Shown here in pieces: positions 48,284 through 56,711 of a DNA stretch of 64,000 nucleotides (within the stretch, counting starts at the first letter, position 1; each line of letters begins with the position of its first letter). The DNA comes from Pelomonas sp. V22 (GTDB lineage: Bacteria; Pseudomonadota; Gammaproteobacteria; Burkholderiales; Burkholderiaceae_C), in the NCBI RefSeq assembly GCF_030014915.1, contig NZ_JAGIXS010000001.1, positions 1,736,001-1,800,000 on the forward strand, written 5' to 3'. The notes under the pieces are model-generated. The model was not told the origin of the DNA. It was given only the letters and a program-made list of their open reading frames with translations, and ran no database searches. Position numbers and translations under genes: made by a program.

Positions 48284-50364
48284 TCTTTTCGTCCGCTCCA
48301 GGCCCGGGCCCAGGCCTCGAATTCAGCCGGCGGCATGGGGCCGGCGATCAGCTCGCCCTGCAGCTCGTTGCAGCCCCAGTCGGCCAGCAGCTGCCATTGC
48401 TCACGGGTGCGCAGGCCCTCGGCGCCGACCTTGAGGCCGAGGCCGCGCGCCATCTCGGTGATGGCGCGGGTGATGGCCATGGCGCCAGCATCGCCGGGCA
48501 GCTTGGCCACAAAGCCCTGGTCGATCTTGAGCTTGTCCAGCGGCAGCTGGGTCAGGTGCGCGAGCGAGGTGTGGCCGGTACCGAAGTCGTCGACCGAGAT
48601 GGTGAGCCCCTGCGAACGCAGCTCGGCCAGCGTCTCGGGCGCATGGGCTATGTCGTCGATCAGCATGCGTTCGGTCAGCTCCAGTTCCAGCCAGTCGCCG
48701 CGCGCACCGGACTCGCCGAGCACGCCGGCCACGGTGCAGGCAAAGCTCTCGAGCCGGAATTGCATGCTGGAGAGGTTGACGGCGATGCGCAGCGGCGGCA
48801 GGCCGGCATCGTGCCAGCGCCGAGCCTGGCGGGCCGCCTCGGCCAGCACCCAGTCGGACAGCGGCAGCATCAGGCGGTGACGCTCGGCCACGGCGATGAA
48901 GGCCTCCGGCGTCAGCAGGCCACGCTGCGGATGGCGCCAGCGCAGCAGGGCCTCGGCGCCGACCAGGCGGCCGCTCAGCGCATCGATCTGCGGCTGGTAG
49001 TAGAGCAGGAACTCGCCTTCGTCGAGGCCCGTGCCCAGCTCGCTCTCGATCACGAGGTCGGCGTAGGCGCTTTCGGCCAGCGCGGGCACGAAGAACTCGT
49101 AGGTGGCGCGGCCCTTGGACTTGGCCTGATACATGGCCGTGTCGGCATGCTGGATCAGCTCCTGCGCCGTCTCGCCATGCTCGGGGAACATGGCCACGCC
49201 TATCGAGGGCGTGACCGAAAGCTCGCGCCCGTCGGCATTGACCGGCACCTCGACCACGTCCAGCAGCGCGCGCAGCACCACCAGCACGTCATCGCGGTGG
49301 TGGATGTCCTCCAGCAGCACGACAAACTCGTCGCCGCCGAAGCGGCCCACCAGGTCGCTGGCGCGCAGGCAGCCGGTGATGCGGCGCGCCACCGTGGTCA
49401 ACACCAGATCGCCTTCCAGATGGCCCAGCGAATCGTTGACACGCTTGAAGTTGTCCAGGTCGATGAAGAGCAGCGCCAGCTGGCGGCCCTGCTCGCCGGC
49501 GCGCTGCAGCGCCGGCTGCAGCTTCTCCATGAAAGCGCTGCGGTTGAGCAGCTGGGTCAGCGAATCATGGTGCGCCAGGTGCTGGATGCGCGCCTGGGCA
49601 GCGATGCGGTCGCGGATGTCGCGCACGATGGTCATGCGCAGCTTCTCGCCGTCCATCTCCATGGTGCGCACGATGAACTCGACCGGGATGCGCGTGCCGT
49701 CCTTGTGCACCACGGCAGTCTCGTAGCGCAGCTCGCGCGAGGCGCCCATCACCTGCTGCACCTTGGCCAGCTCGTCCTCGGCCACGAAGGACAGGGCGCG
49801 CCGGCCCACCATCTCCTCCAGCGAATAGCCGACCAGGGCGCACAGCGGCGGGTTCACATCGGTGACCACGCCATCGCGGTGGAAGAGGATGCCCTCCACC
49901 GTGGCGTGCATGAACTTGTCCAGGCGCTGCTGCGACTCACGGACGCGCTGCTCGGCGAGGCGGTGTTTGCTGATGTCGTTGATCAGCACGCAGCTGGCGA
50001 TCAGCTCGCCCTCGGCATCGAGATGCGGCATCAGGTTGACCTCGATCCAGCGGCCGTCGTCGAGCTGGCGCTCGTAGTTGGCAGCCTGGCGTTGCTGCTT
50101 GACCTGATCGACGGCCCACTGGATCTGCTCGGTCGCGGCCGGGCCTATGACCTCGGCAAAGGTGCGGCCGAGGATGCTCTGCTCGTCGAGGCCGAACATC
50201 TGCGCATAGCGGCGGTTGGCGAACAGGCAGGCATCGCTCTTGGCGTCATACAGCGCGACCAGGGCCGGCACCGCATCGGCGATCAGGCGCAGCCGCGCAG
50301 CGGCGATGTCTTGCTGTTCGCGCTGTGATTCGCGTTGTGTTTCGCGCTGTTGCTCGTCGCTCAC
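48280..50364 (-). CDS. PAS-PAS-GGDEF-EAL cyclic-di-GMP enzyme
   Basis: The 694-residue protein has two PAS sensor domains, then a GGDEF domain with an intact GGDEF in VGRFGGDEFVVLLED, and an EAL domain with intact AEALLRWRHP. EAL-type residues follow in ELTERMLIDD, VDDFGTGHTSL and LKIDQGFV. Both catalytic sites look possible. GTG 50364 overlaps the UDG stop and is preferred; GTG 50406 adds 14 residues. Close to the N-terminus a 12-base repeat encodes QRET-QRES-QREQ. No membrane segment is seen, so it is likely cytoplasmic. Confidence 0.92.
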   Translation of the reverse strand: MSDEQQRETQRESQREQQDIAAARLRLIADAVPALVALYDAKSDACLFANRRYAQMFGLDEQSILGRTFAEVIGPAATEQIQWAVDQVKQQRQAANYERQLDDGRWIEVNLMPHLDAEGELIASCVLINDISKHRLAEQRVRESQQRLDKFMHATVEGILFHRDGVVTDVNPPLCALVGYSLEEMVGRRALSFVAEDELAKVQQVMGASRELRYETAVVHKDGTRIPVEFIVRTMEMDGEKLRMTIVRDIRDRIAAQARIQHLAHHDSLTQLLNRSAFMEKLQPALQRAGEQGRQLALLFIDLDNFKRVNDSLGHLEGDLVLTTVARRITGCLRASDLVGRFGGDEFVVLLEDIHHRDDVLVVLRALLDVVEVPVNADGRELSVTPSIGVAMFPEHGETAQELIQHADTAMYQAKSKGRATYEFFVPALAESAYADLVIESELGTGLDEGEFLLYYQPQIDALSGRLVGAEALLRWRHPQRGLLTPEAFIAVAERHRLMLPLSDWVLAEAARQARRWHDAGLPPLRIAVNLSSMQFRLESFACTVAGVLGESGARGDWLELELTERMLIDDIAHAPETLAELRSQGLTISVDDFGTGHTSLAHLTQLPLDKLKIDQGFVAKLPGDAGAMAITRAITEMARGLGLKVGAEGLRTREQWQLLADWGCNELQGELIAGPMPPAEFEAWARAWSGRKE
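50317..50352. repeat. Three 12-base tandem units in the GGDEF/EAL gene start
   Basis: Units TTCGCGCTGTGA, TTCGCGTTGTGT and TTCGCGCTGTTG repeat in frame. On the minus strand they encode QRE-type tetrapeptides in the N-terminal extension. They sit 700 bases from the repeat in the neighbouring UDG gene that also encodes x-Arg-Glu-x. The repeat may vary in length by slippage. Confidence 0.65.
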
Positions 50365-51206
50365 GATGGCACCGCCTGCGCTTGCAGCGTGCTCATCGCC
50401 AGGCACAGGTCTTCCCAGGCCCGCGCCTTGTCGCCGAGATTGCGCAGCAGATAGGCCGGGTGGTAGCTCACGATCACCGGAATGCCCTGGTAGCTGTGGA
50501 CCTTGCCGCGCAGCCGGCCTATGGCCTCGTTGCTGCCGAGCAGGGCCTGCACCGCAAAGCGGCCCAGGGCCAGGATGATGCGCGGCTTCACCAGTTCGAT
50601 CTGGCGCTCCAGATAGGGCTGGCAGGCGGCGAGTTCATCGGGTTCAGGATTGCGGTTGCGCGGCGGCCGGCACTTCAAGGTGTTGGCGATGAAGACCTGC
50701 TGGGCCGGCGCTGCCTCTTGGCGCGTAAGGCGGATGGCACGCAGCATGCTGTCGAGCAACTGGCCGGCCGTGCCGACGAAGGGTTCGCCCTGGCGGTCTT
50801 CCTGCTCGCCCGGCGCTTCGCCGACGATCATCCAGTGCGCCTGCTCATTGCCCACGCCGAACACCGTCTGCTTGCGGCCTTCGCAGAGGCCGCAGGCGCG
50901 GCAGCCGGCCACGCTCTCTTGCAGCTGCTTCCAATCGAGGGTGGCGATTTCGGGGCGTGCTGCCGAACCGGCAGCCGACGGGACGCCGCCACGCTGCGGC
51001 ATGACAGGCGCCAGCGCCTGCGCGATCTGCACGGGGGCCCGGGAGGCCTCGCGGGCTGCTTCACGTGGTATTTCGCGCGGAACTTCACGCGGAACTTCAC
51101 GCGGCGCGGGAGCGGCTTCCGGCTCCGCCACGGCAGGCTCCGGCGCAGCCCAGAGCTTGTAGCCCATGGCCTCCAGCATCGCCTGCTGTCTTGCATCCCA
51201 AGTCAT
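50361..51206 (-). CDS. Uracil-DNA glycosylase, family 4 (iron-sulfur type)
   Basis: The 281-residue protein has an N-terminal variable arm, then a family-4 UDG domain: CRACGLCEGRKQTVFGVG with the first cluster cysteines, the catalytic-loop region GEAPGEQEDRQGEPFVG and ANTLKCRPPRNRNP. The final SYHPAYLLRN is the leucine-loop region. It removes uracil from DNA. The arm contains a PREVPREVPREI repeat. It is translationally coupled to rimI upstream and the GGDEF/EAL gene downstream. Confidence 0.94.
   Translation of the reverse strand: MTWDARQQAMLEAMGYKLWAAPEPAVAEPEAAPAPREVPREVPREIPREAAREASRAPVQIAQALAPVMPQRGGVPSAAGSAARPEIATLDWKQLQESVAGCRACGLCEGRKQTVFGVGNEQAHWMIVGEAPGEQEDRQGEPFVGTAGQLLDSMLRAIRLTRQEAAPAQQVFIANTLKCRPPRNRNPEPDELAACQPYLERQIELVKPRIILALGRFAVQALLGSNEAIGRLRGKVHSYQGIPVIVSYHPAYLLRNLGDKARAWEDLCLAMSTLQAQAVPS
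51062..51109. repeat. Four 12-base units encoding PRE-type repeat in UDG
   Basis: Four near-identical 12-base units (two of CACGCGGAACTT-like sequence and two diverged) encode the tetrapeptide Pro-Arg-Glu-Val/Ile/Ala on the minus strand. This is an in-frame expansion in the linker before the UDG domain. The number of units could vary between strains. Confidence 0.7.
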
Positions 51207-51694
51207 GTTGCGGGCTCTTCCAAACTGAGGCTCATCAGGATCGCATCTTCCCGCTGGCCCGGGCCCGCCGGGTAATAGGCGCGGCGCAGCCCCACCTCGG
51301 CGAAACCATAGCGCTGATAGACCTGGCGTGCACGTGCATTGCTCTCGCGCACCTCCAGCCAGATTTGCAGGCGCCCGAGGGCGCGGCTGCGGGCGCAGAG
51401 CTCGTCAAGCATCAGGCGCGCCAGGCCCCGGCCCTGCTGGGCCGGCTGCACGGTGATGTTGAGCAAATGCATCTCGTCCACGCCCTGCATGGCCAGGAAA
51501 TAGCCAAGCAATCTTGCCTGCTGGCCCCTCCCTTCCCACAGCGCCCAGGCCTCGTAGCCGGCGGCCAGCGAGTCGACGAAATTGCCATGTGACCAGGGAT
51601 GGGCATAGGCCTGCTGCTCGATCAGCAGCACGGCGTCGAGGTCAACGAGGCGCAGCGGCAGCACGGCCAAGGTGGCTTGTGGCTGCGCGCTCAT
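51203..51694 (-). CDS. rimI: Ribosomal protein alanine N-acetyltransferase
   Basis: The 163-residue protein is a GNAT acetyltransferase with the acetyl-CoA loop VQPAQQGRGLARLMLDEL and the family segment LEVRESNARARQVYQRYGF. RimI acetylates the N-terminus of ribosomal protein bS18. The four-base overlaps with tsaB and the UDG gene, and the tsaB neighbour, support the name. Confidence 0.93.
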   Translation of the reverse strand: MSAQPQATLAVLPLRLVDLDAVLLIEQQAYAHPWSHGNFVDSLAAGYEAWALWEGRGQQARLLGYFLAMQGVDEMHLLNITVQPAQQGRGLARLMLDELCARSRALGRLQIWLEVRESNARARQVYQRYGFAEVGLRRAYYPAGPGQREDAILMSLSLEEPAT

Positions 51695-52416
51695 GCCTGG
51701 GCTCCCTGCGCGGCGGCAGCGACGGCGGCGCGTTCGGCCGTGGTCAGCGCCACCTTGTCGCGCACATAGAGCGGCATGGCCTCAGCGGCATCGAGCTTGT
51801 CGCCGGACGCCCAGGCCTGCTCGGCCAGGCTGGCCAGGGCGGCGGCACGCGAGCGCGTCTCGGGCCAGGCTGGCAGATCACCACCCAACGCCAGGGCCTC
51901 GGCAAACGGCTGCAGGGCCGAGCCGCAGACGGCGCCCGGCGGCTGCCCCTGCCAATGCGCCTTCAGGGCCTCGGGGCTGTAGAGCGCGGGCGCATCCAGC
52001 ACCTGCCAGCGGTCGCCGGCCCATTGGTAGCAGCCGGCGTAGATCTCGTTCATGCGGGCATCCATCAACACCCAGATCGGCCCGGCGAGGCTGCCGGCCT
52101 GCAGGCGCGCGTCCTCGGCCACCAGCATCAGGCTGTCGATGGCAAGCACCGGCTTGTTCCAGCCCAGGGCCAGGCCTTGCGCCACGGCGCAGGCGGTGCG
52201 CAAACCGGTGAAGGCGCCCGGGCCACGGCCGAAGGCGATGGCGTCCAGTTGCTCGCCGCGCAGGCCCGCCCGCGCGAGCAATTCCTGCAACTGCGGCAGG
52301 ATCTCGGCCGAGGCCTTGGCACCGCCCTCGCCCTCAAAAAAAAAGCGCTCCGAGGGAGCGCTGAGCGCCAGGGTCAGTGCTTCCGTCGAGCTGTCGAGGG
52401 CCAGCAATGAAATCAT
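51691..52416 (-). CDS. tsaB: tRNA threonylcarbamoyladenosine synthesis protein TsaB
   Basis: The 241-residue protein has the ASKHA-like start LLALDSSTEALTLAL and the conserved FGRGPGAFTGLRTACAVAQG. TsaB is the inactive partner that helps TsaD make t6A37 in tRNA. The partner tsaC (Sua5 form) lies about 3.3 kb away in this window. It heads the five-gene overlapping chain, so the transcript starts just upstream of 52416. Confidence 0.95.
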   Translation of the reverse strand: MISLLALDSSTEALTLALSAPSERFFFEGEGGAKASAEILPQLQELLARAGLRGEQLDAIAFGRGPGAFTGLRTACAVAQGLALGWNKPVLAIDSLMLVAEDARLQAGSLAGPIWVLMDARMNEIYAGCYQWAGDRWQVLDAPALYSPEALKAHWQGQPPGAVCGSALQPFAEALALGGDLPAWPETRSRAAALASLAEQAWASGDKLDAAEAMPLYVRDKVALTTAERAAVAAAAQGAQA

Positions 52417-52472
52417 GGCGCAAGTGTAGCCCCGGCCCTGGGCCGGGGCTTGGGCAGAGACGCCCTATGGCG

Positions 52473-53159
52473 TCAGAACGTATAGCCCAGCGACAGCGTG
52501 TAGACGATGGGACGGAAGTCGATCGTCGTCGTGCGCGTCACATTGCCCTCACGGGTGCTGGTCACGGCCTTCATGTCGCTCTTGACCTTGGCCATGGCCA
52601 CGGTACTGACCAGGGACCAGTTCTTGTCGATCTGGTAGTTCAGGCCGGCATGGGCCGCGAGGCCCCAGGAGTCGTCCAGCGTGATCTTGGTCGAGCCACC
52701 ACTGGCCGCGTCGCCTGAGGCCGTGCTGCGCGCGCTGCTGAACTTGGTGTAGTTCAGGCCCAGGCCCACCATCGGCGTCAGCTTCGGCAGGATCTCGTTG
52801 AAGTGGTAGTTGACGAAGACCGTCGGCGGCAGTTGCTTGACCGAGGAGATCTGGCCGAAGGGCTTGAGGAAACCTTCGCCATAGACCTTGTGGCGCGGCG
52901 GGATACCCAGCGCCACCTCGACCGCCCATTGCGGCGTGGCATGGTAGACATAGCCGAAGCCGGTTGTGGTGGCATCACCGACCTCCAGCAGGCCACCCGG
53001 CGCCGGCACGGCCGGGCCGCCCTCCAGCGCAGGCGCCTTGGCACGCACATCTATGCGGGCGCCGCCCAGATAGACGCTGTGCGTCTGGGCCGCTGCCAGA
53101 CCGGCGGCGAGGCTCAGGGCCAGACCCAGGGCGAGTTGGAAAACAGATTGGTTCTTCAT
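52473..53159 (-). CDS. OmpW family outer-membrane protein, second copy
   Basis: The 228-residue protein has a signal peptide (LALGLALSLAAGLAAAQTH) and an OmpW-type barrel, with the conserved LPPTVFVNYHF and GLGLNYTKFSS, ending in YTLSLGYTF with the terminal Phe. It differs clearly from the copy at 32463. It lies 27 bases after the secreted hydrolase gene, so both may be transcribed together. GGAG precedes the ATG. Confidence 0.9.
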   Translation of the reverse strand: MKNQSVFQLALGLALSLAAGLAAAQTHSVYLGGARIDVRAKAPALEGGPAVPAPGGLLEVGDATTTGFGYVYHATPQWAVEVALGIPPRHKVYGEGFLKPFGQISSVKQLPPTVFVNYHFNEILPKLTPMVGLGLNYTKFSSARSTASGDAASGGSTKITLDDSWGLAAHAGLNYQIDKNWSLVSTVAMAKVKSDMKAVTSTREGNVTRTTTIDFRPIVYTLSLGYTF

Positions 53160-53186
53160 GACGTATTTCTCCGCTTGTCGCTCGCC

Positions 53187-54554
53187 TTACTGGCCGGTGG
53201 CCAGCACGGTCTGGAAGAAGCCGCGCACCAGGGCCGTGCAGAACGGCGGCACCAGGCTGCCGTGGTACTGGGCCTGAGCATTGGCACCAGCCGCTGCCTT
53301 GGCCTGCTGGAAGCCGCCATAGATGGTCTGTCCGGTGATGCCGGCAGGCAGGGTGGACAGCGTCTCCAGGTCATAGGTGGCGGCCACCAGCGGCGCGACA
53401 CGCGACTTCAGGTCGGCCGACATGGCCGTGGTGTTGACGTCGAAGAACACCGTCGGGTCCGCCTTGCCGCCGCACATCACCAGCGGCCGCTTGGGCGTGA
53501 AGCCGAGCAGGGTGTTGGTCTGCAGCGCCTTGCGGTAGTTGGAGCCCTGGTAGCCGGCGCGGAAGCTGTCGGTCAACAGGCCGCCCGTGCCGAACAGCTT
53601 GGTGAAGGTCGGATCGGCCGGCAGCTTGCCGCCAGCGATCAGGTCGGCCACCGGCGTGTCGGTCGGGAACAGGGTCTCGATCGTGGCCGCGTACGGAGCC
53701 TGGTAGGCCTCGGTCGTGCTGGCGTAGATGTTGCCGTAGGACTTCTGGTAGCTGGTCAGCAAGAGCGGCACGAACAAGGTGGCGCCGGCATTGATCGGGC
53801 CGGTGCCGGTCACGATGTCGCCAAAGCCCACCATGTTGTAGGGGCCGGACATTGGACCCGAGGCGGTGACGGTGAACTCAGAACCGTAGTCGCGCTCGAT
53901 GACCTTGTGCGTGGCCATGGCCACGTGACCACCTTGGGAATAGCCGCTGATGAACAGCTTGGCTGAGGGCTTGACGCTGCTGTCGGCCGCCAGGTGGGCC
54001 TTGGCGGCGCGCAGGCCGTCAATCATGTCCATCGCCTGGTTTTCGGCGTTCAGGTAGGGGTGGTAGGACAGCGAAGACTTGTCGTAGCCCAGGTAGTTCG
54101 GTGCCACCACGATGAAGCCCTGGGCCGCATACATGGCCATCACCAGCGAGGCCTCGCCGTTCTTCTGGACGTCGGCCATGTTGAAGCTCTTGGTCGTCGT
54201 CGTGCCATGGGCATAGAGCAGCACCGGACGGTCGCCCGTGCAGGCCGCCGCCGTGCCCTTCGGCACCAGCACGCCGGCCGAGGCCGTGGCCGGCAGGCCC
54301 TGCGGATCGCGGGTCATGTACAGCACATAGCGGACCTCGACGTCGCAGGCCGCCTTGCCCGTCAGCGCCTGGGCGCCCGAGGCGGCCGTGCCGGCATCGA
54401 CCTGGGCGGCCGTGGCCGCGCCAGCGACCAGGGCCGTGATGATGGTGGCGCGTGCCGGTGGCGGGTCATCGGCCTTGTTGTTGGAGCCGCCGCCGCAGCC
54501 CGCCAGCGCCGCGCTGGTCAGGGCCAGCAGGGCCAGATGTTTCTTGGTGCTCAT
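53187..54554 (-). CDS. Secreted lipase-like alpha/beta hydrolase lipoprotein
   Basis: The 455-residue protein has a lipoprotein signal with Cys20 in LAGC, a Gly/Asn linker and then an alpha/beta hydrolase domain. The nucleophile is likely Ser206 in GYSQGGHVAM. The segment VVAPNYLGYDKSSLSYHPYL resembles the secretory lipase family (PF03583). Such enzymes split triglycerides or esters outside the cytoplasm. I chose ATG 54554; upstream codons lead into the operator region. A TetR-type dyad lies upstream at 54604. Confidence 0.85.
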   Translation of the reverse strand: MSTKKHLALLALTSAALAGCGGGSNNKADDPPPARATIITALVAGAATAAQVDAGTAASGAQALTGKAACDVEVRYVLYMTRDPQGLPATASAGVLVPKGTAAACTGDRPVLLYAHGTTTTKSFNMADVQKNGEASLVMAMYAAQGFIVVAPNYLGYDKSSLSYHPYLNAENQAMDMIDGLRAAKAHLAADSSVKPSAKLFISGYSQGGHVAMATHKVIERDYGSEFTVTASGPMSGPYNMVGFGDIVTGTGPINAGATLFVPLLLTSYQKSYGNIYASTTEAYQAPYAATIETLFPTDTPVADLIAGGKLPADPTFTKLFGTGGLLTDSFRAGYQGSNYRKALQTNTLLGFTPKRPLVMCGGKADPTVFFDVNTTAMSADLKSRVAPLVAATYDLETLSTLPAGITGQTIYGGFQQAKAAAGANAQAQYHGSLVPPFCTALVRGFFQTVLATGQ

Positions 54555-54603
54555 GCAAACCTCGCAGTGAGTTGTCTCTCGTTGATCGGATGGCAGAAAA
54601 TAG

Positions 54604-54617
54604 AACGACCGTTCGTT
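54604..54617. promoter_or_regulatory. TetR-type operator-like dyad AACGA-CCGT-TCGTT
   Basis: The dyad lies 50 bases upstream of the lipase-like start and overlaps AT-rich sequence that could be its promoter. The arms and 4-base centre resemble operators of TetR-family repressors. No TetR gene is in the window, so the regulator must be elsewhere if the site is real. Confidence 0.45.
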
Positions 54618-54666
54618 TTTCTTGAAAAGACTATAAGTGCGCCGCGCCGCGCACCCGGAAAGTAAA

Positions 54667-54696
54667 AACCCCGACCTTGTCGCCAAGGCCGGGGTT
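54667..54696 (-). terminator. Intrinsic terminator after SGNH-like gene
   Basis: AACCCCGACCTTG pairs with CAAGGCCGGGGTT with one mismatch. On the minus strand the stem is followed by a run of T (TTTTTACTTT). It ends the transcript of the gene at 54732-55682 before the lipase-like promoter region. Confidence 0.82.
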
Positions 54697-54731
54697 CGTT
54701 GCGCTTTATGCGACAGCGGAGGTCGTCGGCG

Positions 54732-55682
54732 TCAGAAGGGGTTGCCAACCGCCCGTTGCAGCGCCAGCTGACCCAGCCGGCTCTGACCGCCCGGGCTCAT
54801 CAGCGTGTCGTTGGCCCACAGCCAGGTTTCCTGGTTGGAGTCGACCAGCAGGGTCTTGGTCGTGCAGTCGGTGATGGCCACCGTGGTCAGGCAGGCACCG
54901 TCGGTCACATTCGCATAACCGAAGGCCGCAGGGTAGCGGGTGGCCGTCTGCGTCATTTCATCTGCCAGCACCAGGCCGATCACGCGGCCGTCGTTGCGGA
55001 TGTTGAGGCGGAAGTAGGTGTTGAACTCGGTGGTCAGGTCGGTCAGCAGCTTGGCGCGGTCGGTGTCCTGCTTGGCCAGCTTTTCCTTCAGCGCGTAGGG
55101 CGTGACGCCCATGTCGGGCAGCGTGGGCACGACAACCCGGCCGCCCGAATCGGCCACACGGTTGACCTGGGCCGCCCATTGCTTGCCGAGGTCGCGGGCG
55201 CTGTTGATCAGCGAGTCGCGGCTGACGGCCGGGAACTGCGAATACAGCTCCAGGATGTCGTTGCTGCCGGCCATCATCGCCACCAGGTCATGGGCGTTGA
55301 AGCTGCCGGTGGAAAAGAACACGTCCAGCTGCGCGCGCACGTCGGCCACCTTGGCACCGGCCTTGGCGAACATCTGCCCCTGCGGCGCGGCGATGGCCTC
55401 CGGATTGCACTGCGGGAACACCAGGCCGAAGTGGCTGGCCAGCGACTGCACCCAGATCGGGTTGTTGTAGCAGGCCAGTTGGCTGTTGGCGTCGAGGGCG
55501 TTGATCGTGTACTTCTTGCCCTGGGCCGTGATGGCGCTGCTTTCATCACCGAAGGCCATGATGCGCTTGGGAACGAAGGGCTCGATGGGCTCGGAGCCGC
55601 CGCCGCATCCGACCAGGATGGCCGCCGCCACCCCCAGCATTGCCAGACCGAAACGTCGGGCGCCATGCTTGAACCTGTTCAT
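54732..55682 (-). CDS. SGNH/GDSL-like lipoprotein, catalytic motifs degenerate
   Basis: The 316-residue protein has a lipoprotein signal with Cys26 in LVGC. The fold resembles SGNH hydrolases: block I is MAFGDESSA (residues 42-50) and a Gly-Ser-Asn-Asp segment, MMAGSNDILELYS, matches block III. The usual nucleophile position holds Glu, and the C-terminal DxxH is not visible (NDTLMSPGGQ). It may be inactive or use a shifted serine (Ser48). GGAGAG lies three bases before ATG 55682, which I prefer to the upstream ATG. Confidence 0.72.
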   Translation of the reverse strand: MNRFKHGARRFGLAMLGVAAAILVGCGGGSEPIEPFVPKRIMAFGDESSAITAQGKKYTINALDANSQLACYNNPIWVQSLASHFGLVFPQCNPEAIAAPQGQMFAKAGAKVADVRAQLDVFFSTGSFNAHDLVAMMAGSNDILELYSQFPAVSRDSLINSARDLGKQWAAQVNRVADSGGRVVVPTLPDMGVTPYALKEKLAKQDTDRAKLLTDLTTEFNTYFRLNIRNDGRVIGLVLADEMTQTATRYPAAFGYANVTDGACLTTVAITDCTTKTLLVDSNQETWLWANDTLMSPGGQSRLGQLALQRAVGNPF

Positions 55683-55727
55683 CAACTCTCCATCCATTGC
55701 TTGTGACCATCCCGCCTGGTGGCGAGC

Positions 55728-56705
55728 TCAGCCTTCGAAAGCTGCCGCCGCGCGCGACAGCCGATCCCTGACGCCATCCCATGCGCGATCGGGCGGCGGC
55801 ACTTCAATCCAAATCTCGCTGGCACCGGCGGCATCCAGCTCGCGCAGCGCCGCAAACAGCTGCTGCGCCGCCGCCAGCGCCTCGTCGGGCATGCGCTGCA
55901 TCAGCGCGCCCGCGCCCAGCGCGACGGTGCGTGAATATACCGCCAGCGTCGGCGACCAATGTTTCGCCACCTGTGCCGCCAGGTCATCGGCGGTAAACAA
56001 GCGGACCCGAGCGCGGGGCGCGTAATGGGCGGCCAGCGTGCCCGAGGCGCGCGGCGCCTGGGCGTCCGGCATGAGCAAGGGCTCACCTGCCACGGCCTCG
56101 ATCTGGGCCGGCGTCAGCACGCCGGGGCGCAAGAGCACCGGATGGCCCCGGCTGCAATCGACGATGCTGGACTCGATGCCGACCTCGCAGTCCCCCCCTT
56201 CCAGCACCAGGAGGCCAGGCTCAAATTCCTCGATCACATGTCGAGCGCGGGTCGGGCTGATGCGGCCGAAGCGGTTGGCGCTGGGCGCCGCCACACCGTG
56301 CACGCCGAGCGGCCGGGCGACGGCCAGAAGCGCACGGGCCACTGGATGGGCCGGGCAGCGCAGGCCTATGGTGTTCTGCCCGCCCGCTGCTGCTGCTGCC
56401 ACACCGTCGCGGCGCGGCACGATCAGGGTCAAGGGGCCCGGCCAGAAGGCTTCGATCAGCCGGCGCGCCACCGGCGGCAGCTCGGCCGCGAAATGAAGGG
56501 CATCCTCGGCGTCCAGCACATGGACGATCAGTGGATGGTCGGCCGGCCGGCCCTTGGCGGCAAAGATCTTGGCCACGGCCGTATCGAGGTCGGCACGGGC
56601 CGCCAGGCCATAGACCGTCTCGGTCGGCAGGCCGACGAGCTCGCCCGACGCCAGCGCCTCGGCGGCGCGGCGCAGGTCAGCCGGGTCCTGTCCGTTCAAG
56701 AGCAT
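55728..56705 (-). CDS. tsaC: L-threonylcarbamoyladenylate synthase (Sua5 type)
   Basis: The 325-residue protein has the YrdC core (GLPTETVYGLAARADLDTAV, then PLTLIVPRRD and SANRFGRISPT) plus the C-terminal Sua5 domain, making it longer than E. coli TsaC. It makes threonylcarbamoyl-AMP for t6A in tRNA. It lies six bases after purK on the same strand and is part of the pur operon by position. Confidence 0.93.
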   Translation of the reverse strand: MLLNGQDPADLRRAAEALASGELVGLPTETVYGLAARADLDTAVAKIFAAKGRPADHPLIVHVLDAEDALHFAAELPPVARRLIEAFWPGPLTLIVPRRDGVAAAAAGGQNTIGLRCPAHPVARALLAVARPLGVHGVAAPSANRFGRISPTRARHVIEEFEPGLLVLEGGDCEVGIESSIVDCSRGHPVLLRPGVLTPAQIEAVAGEPLLMPDAQAPRASGTLAAHYAPRARVRLFTADDLAAQVAKHWSPTLAVYSRTVALGAGALMQRMPDEALAAAQQLFAALRELDAAGASEIWIEVPPPDRAWDGVRDRLSRAAAAFEG

Positions 56706-56711
56706 CGGCGC

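Noticed and set aside
50365-50406. GTG 50406 as the start of the GGDEF/EAL gene
   Set aside because: It adds 14 residues without a domain and lacks a ribosome site; GTG 50364 gives the coupled GTGA overlap seen along the operon.
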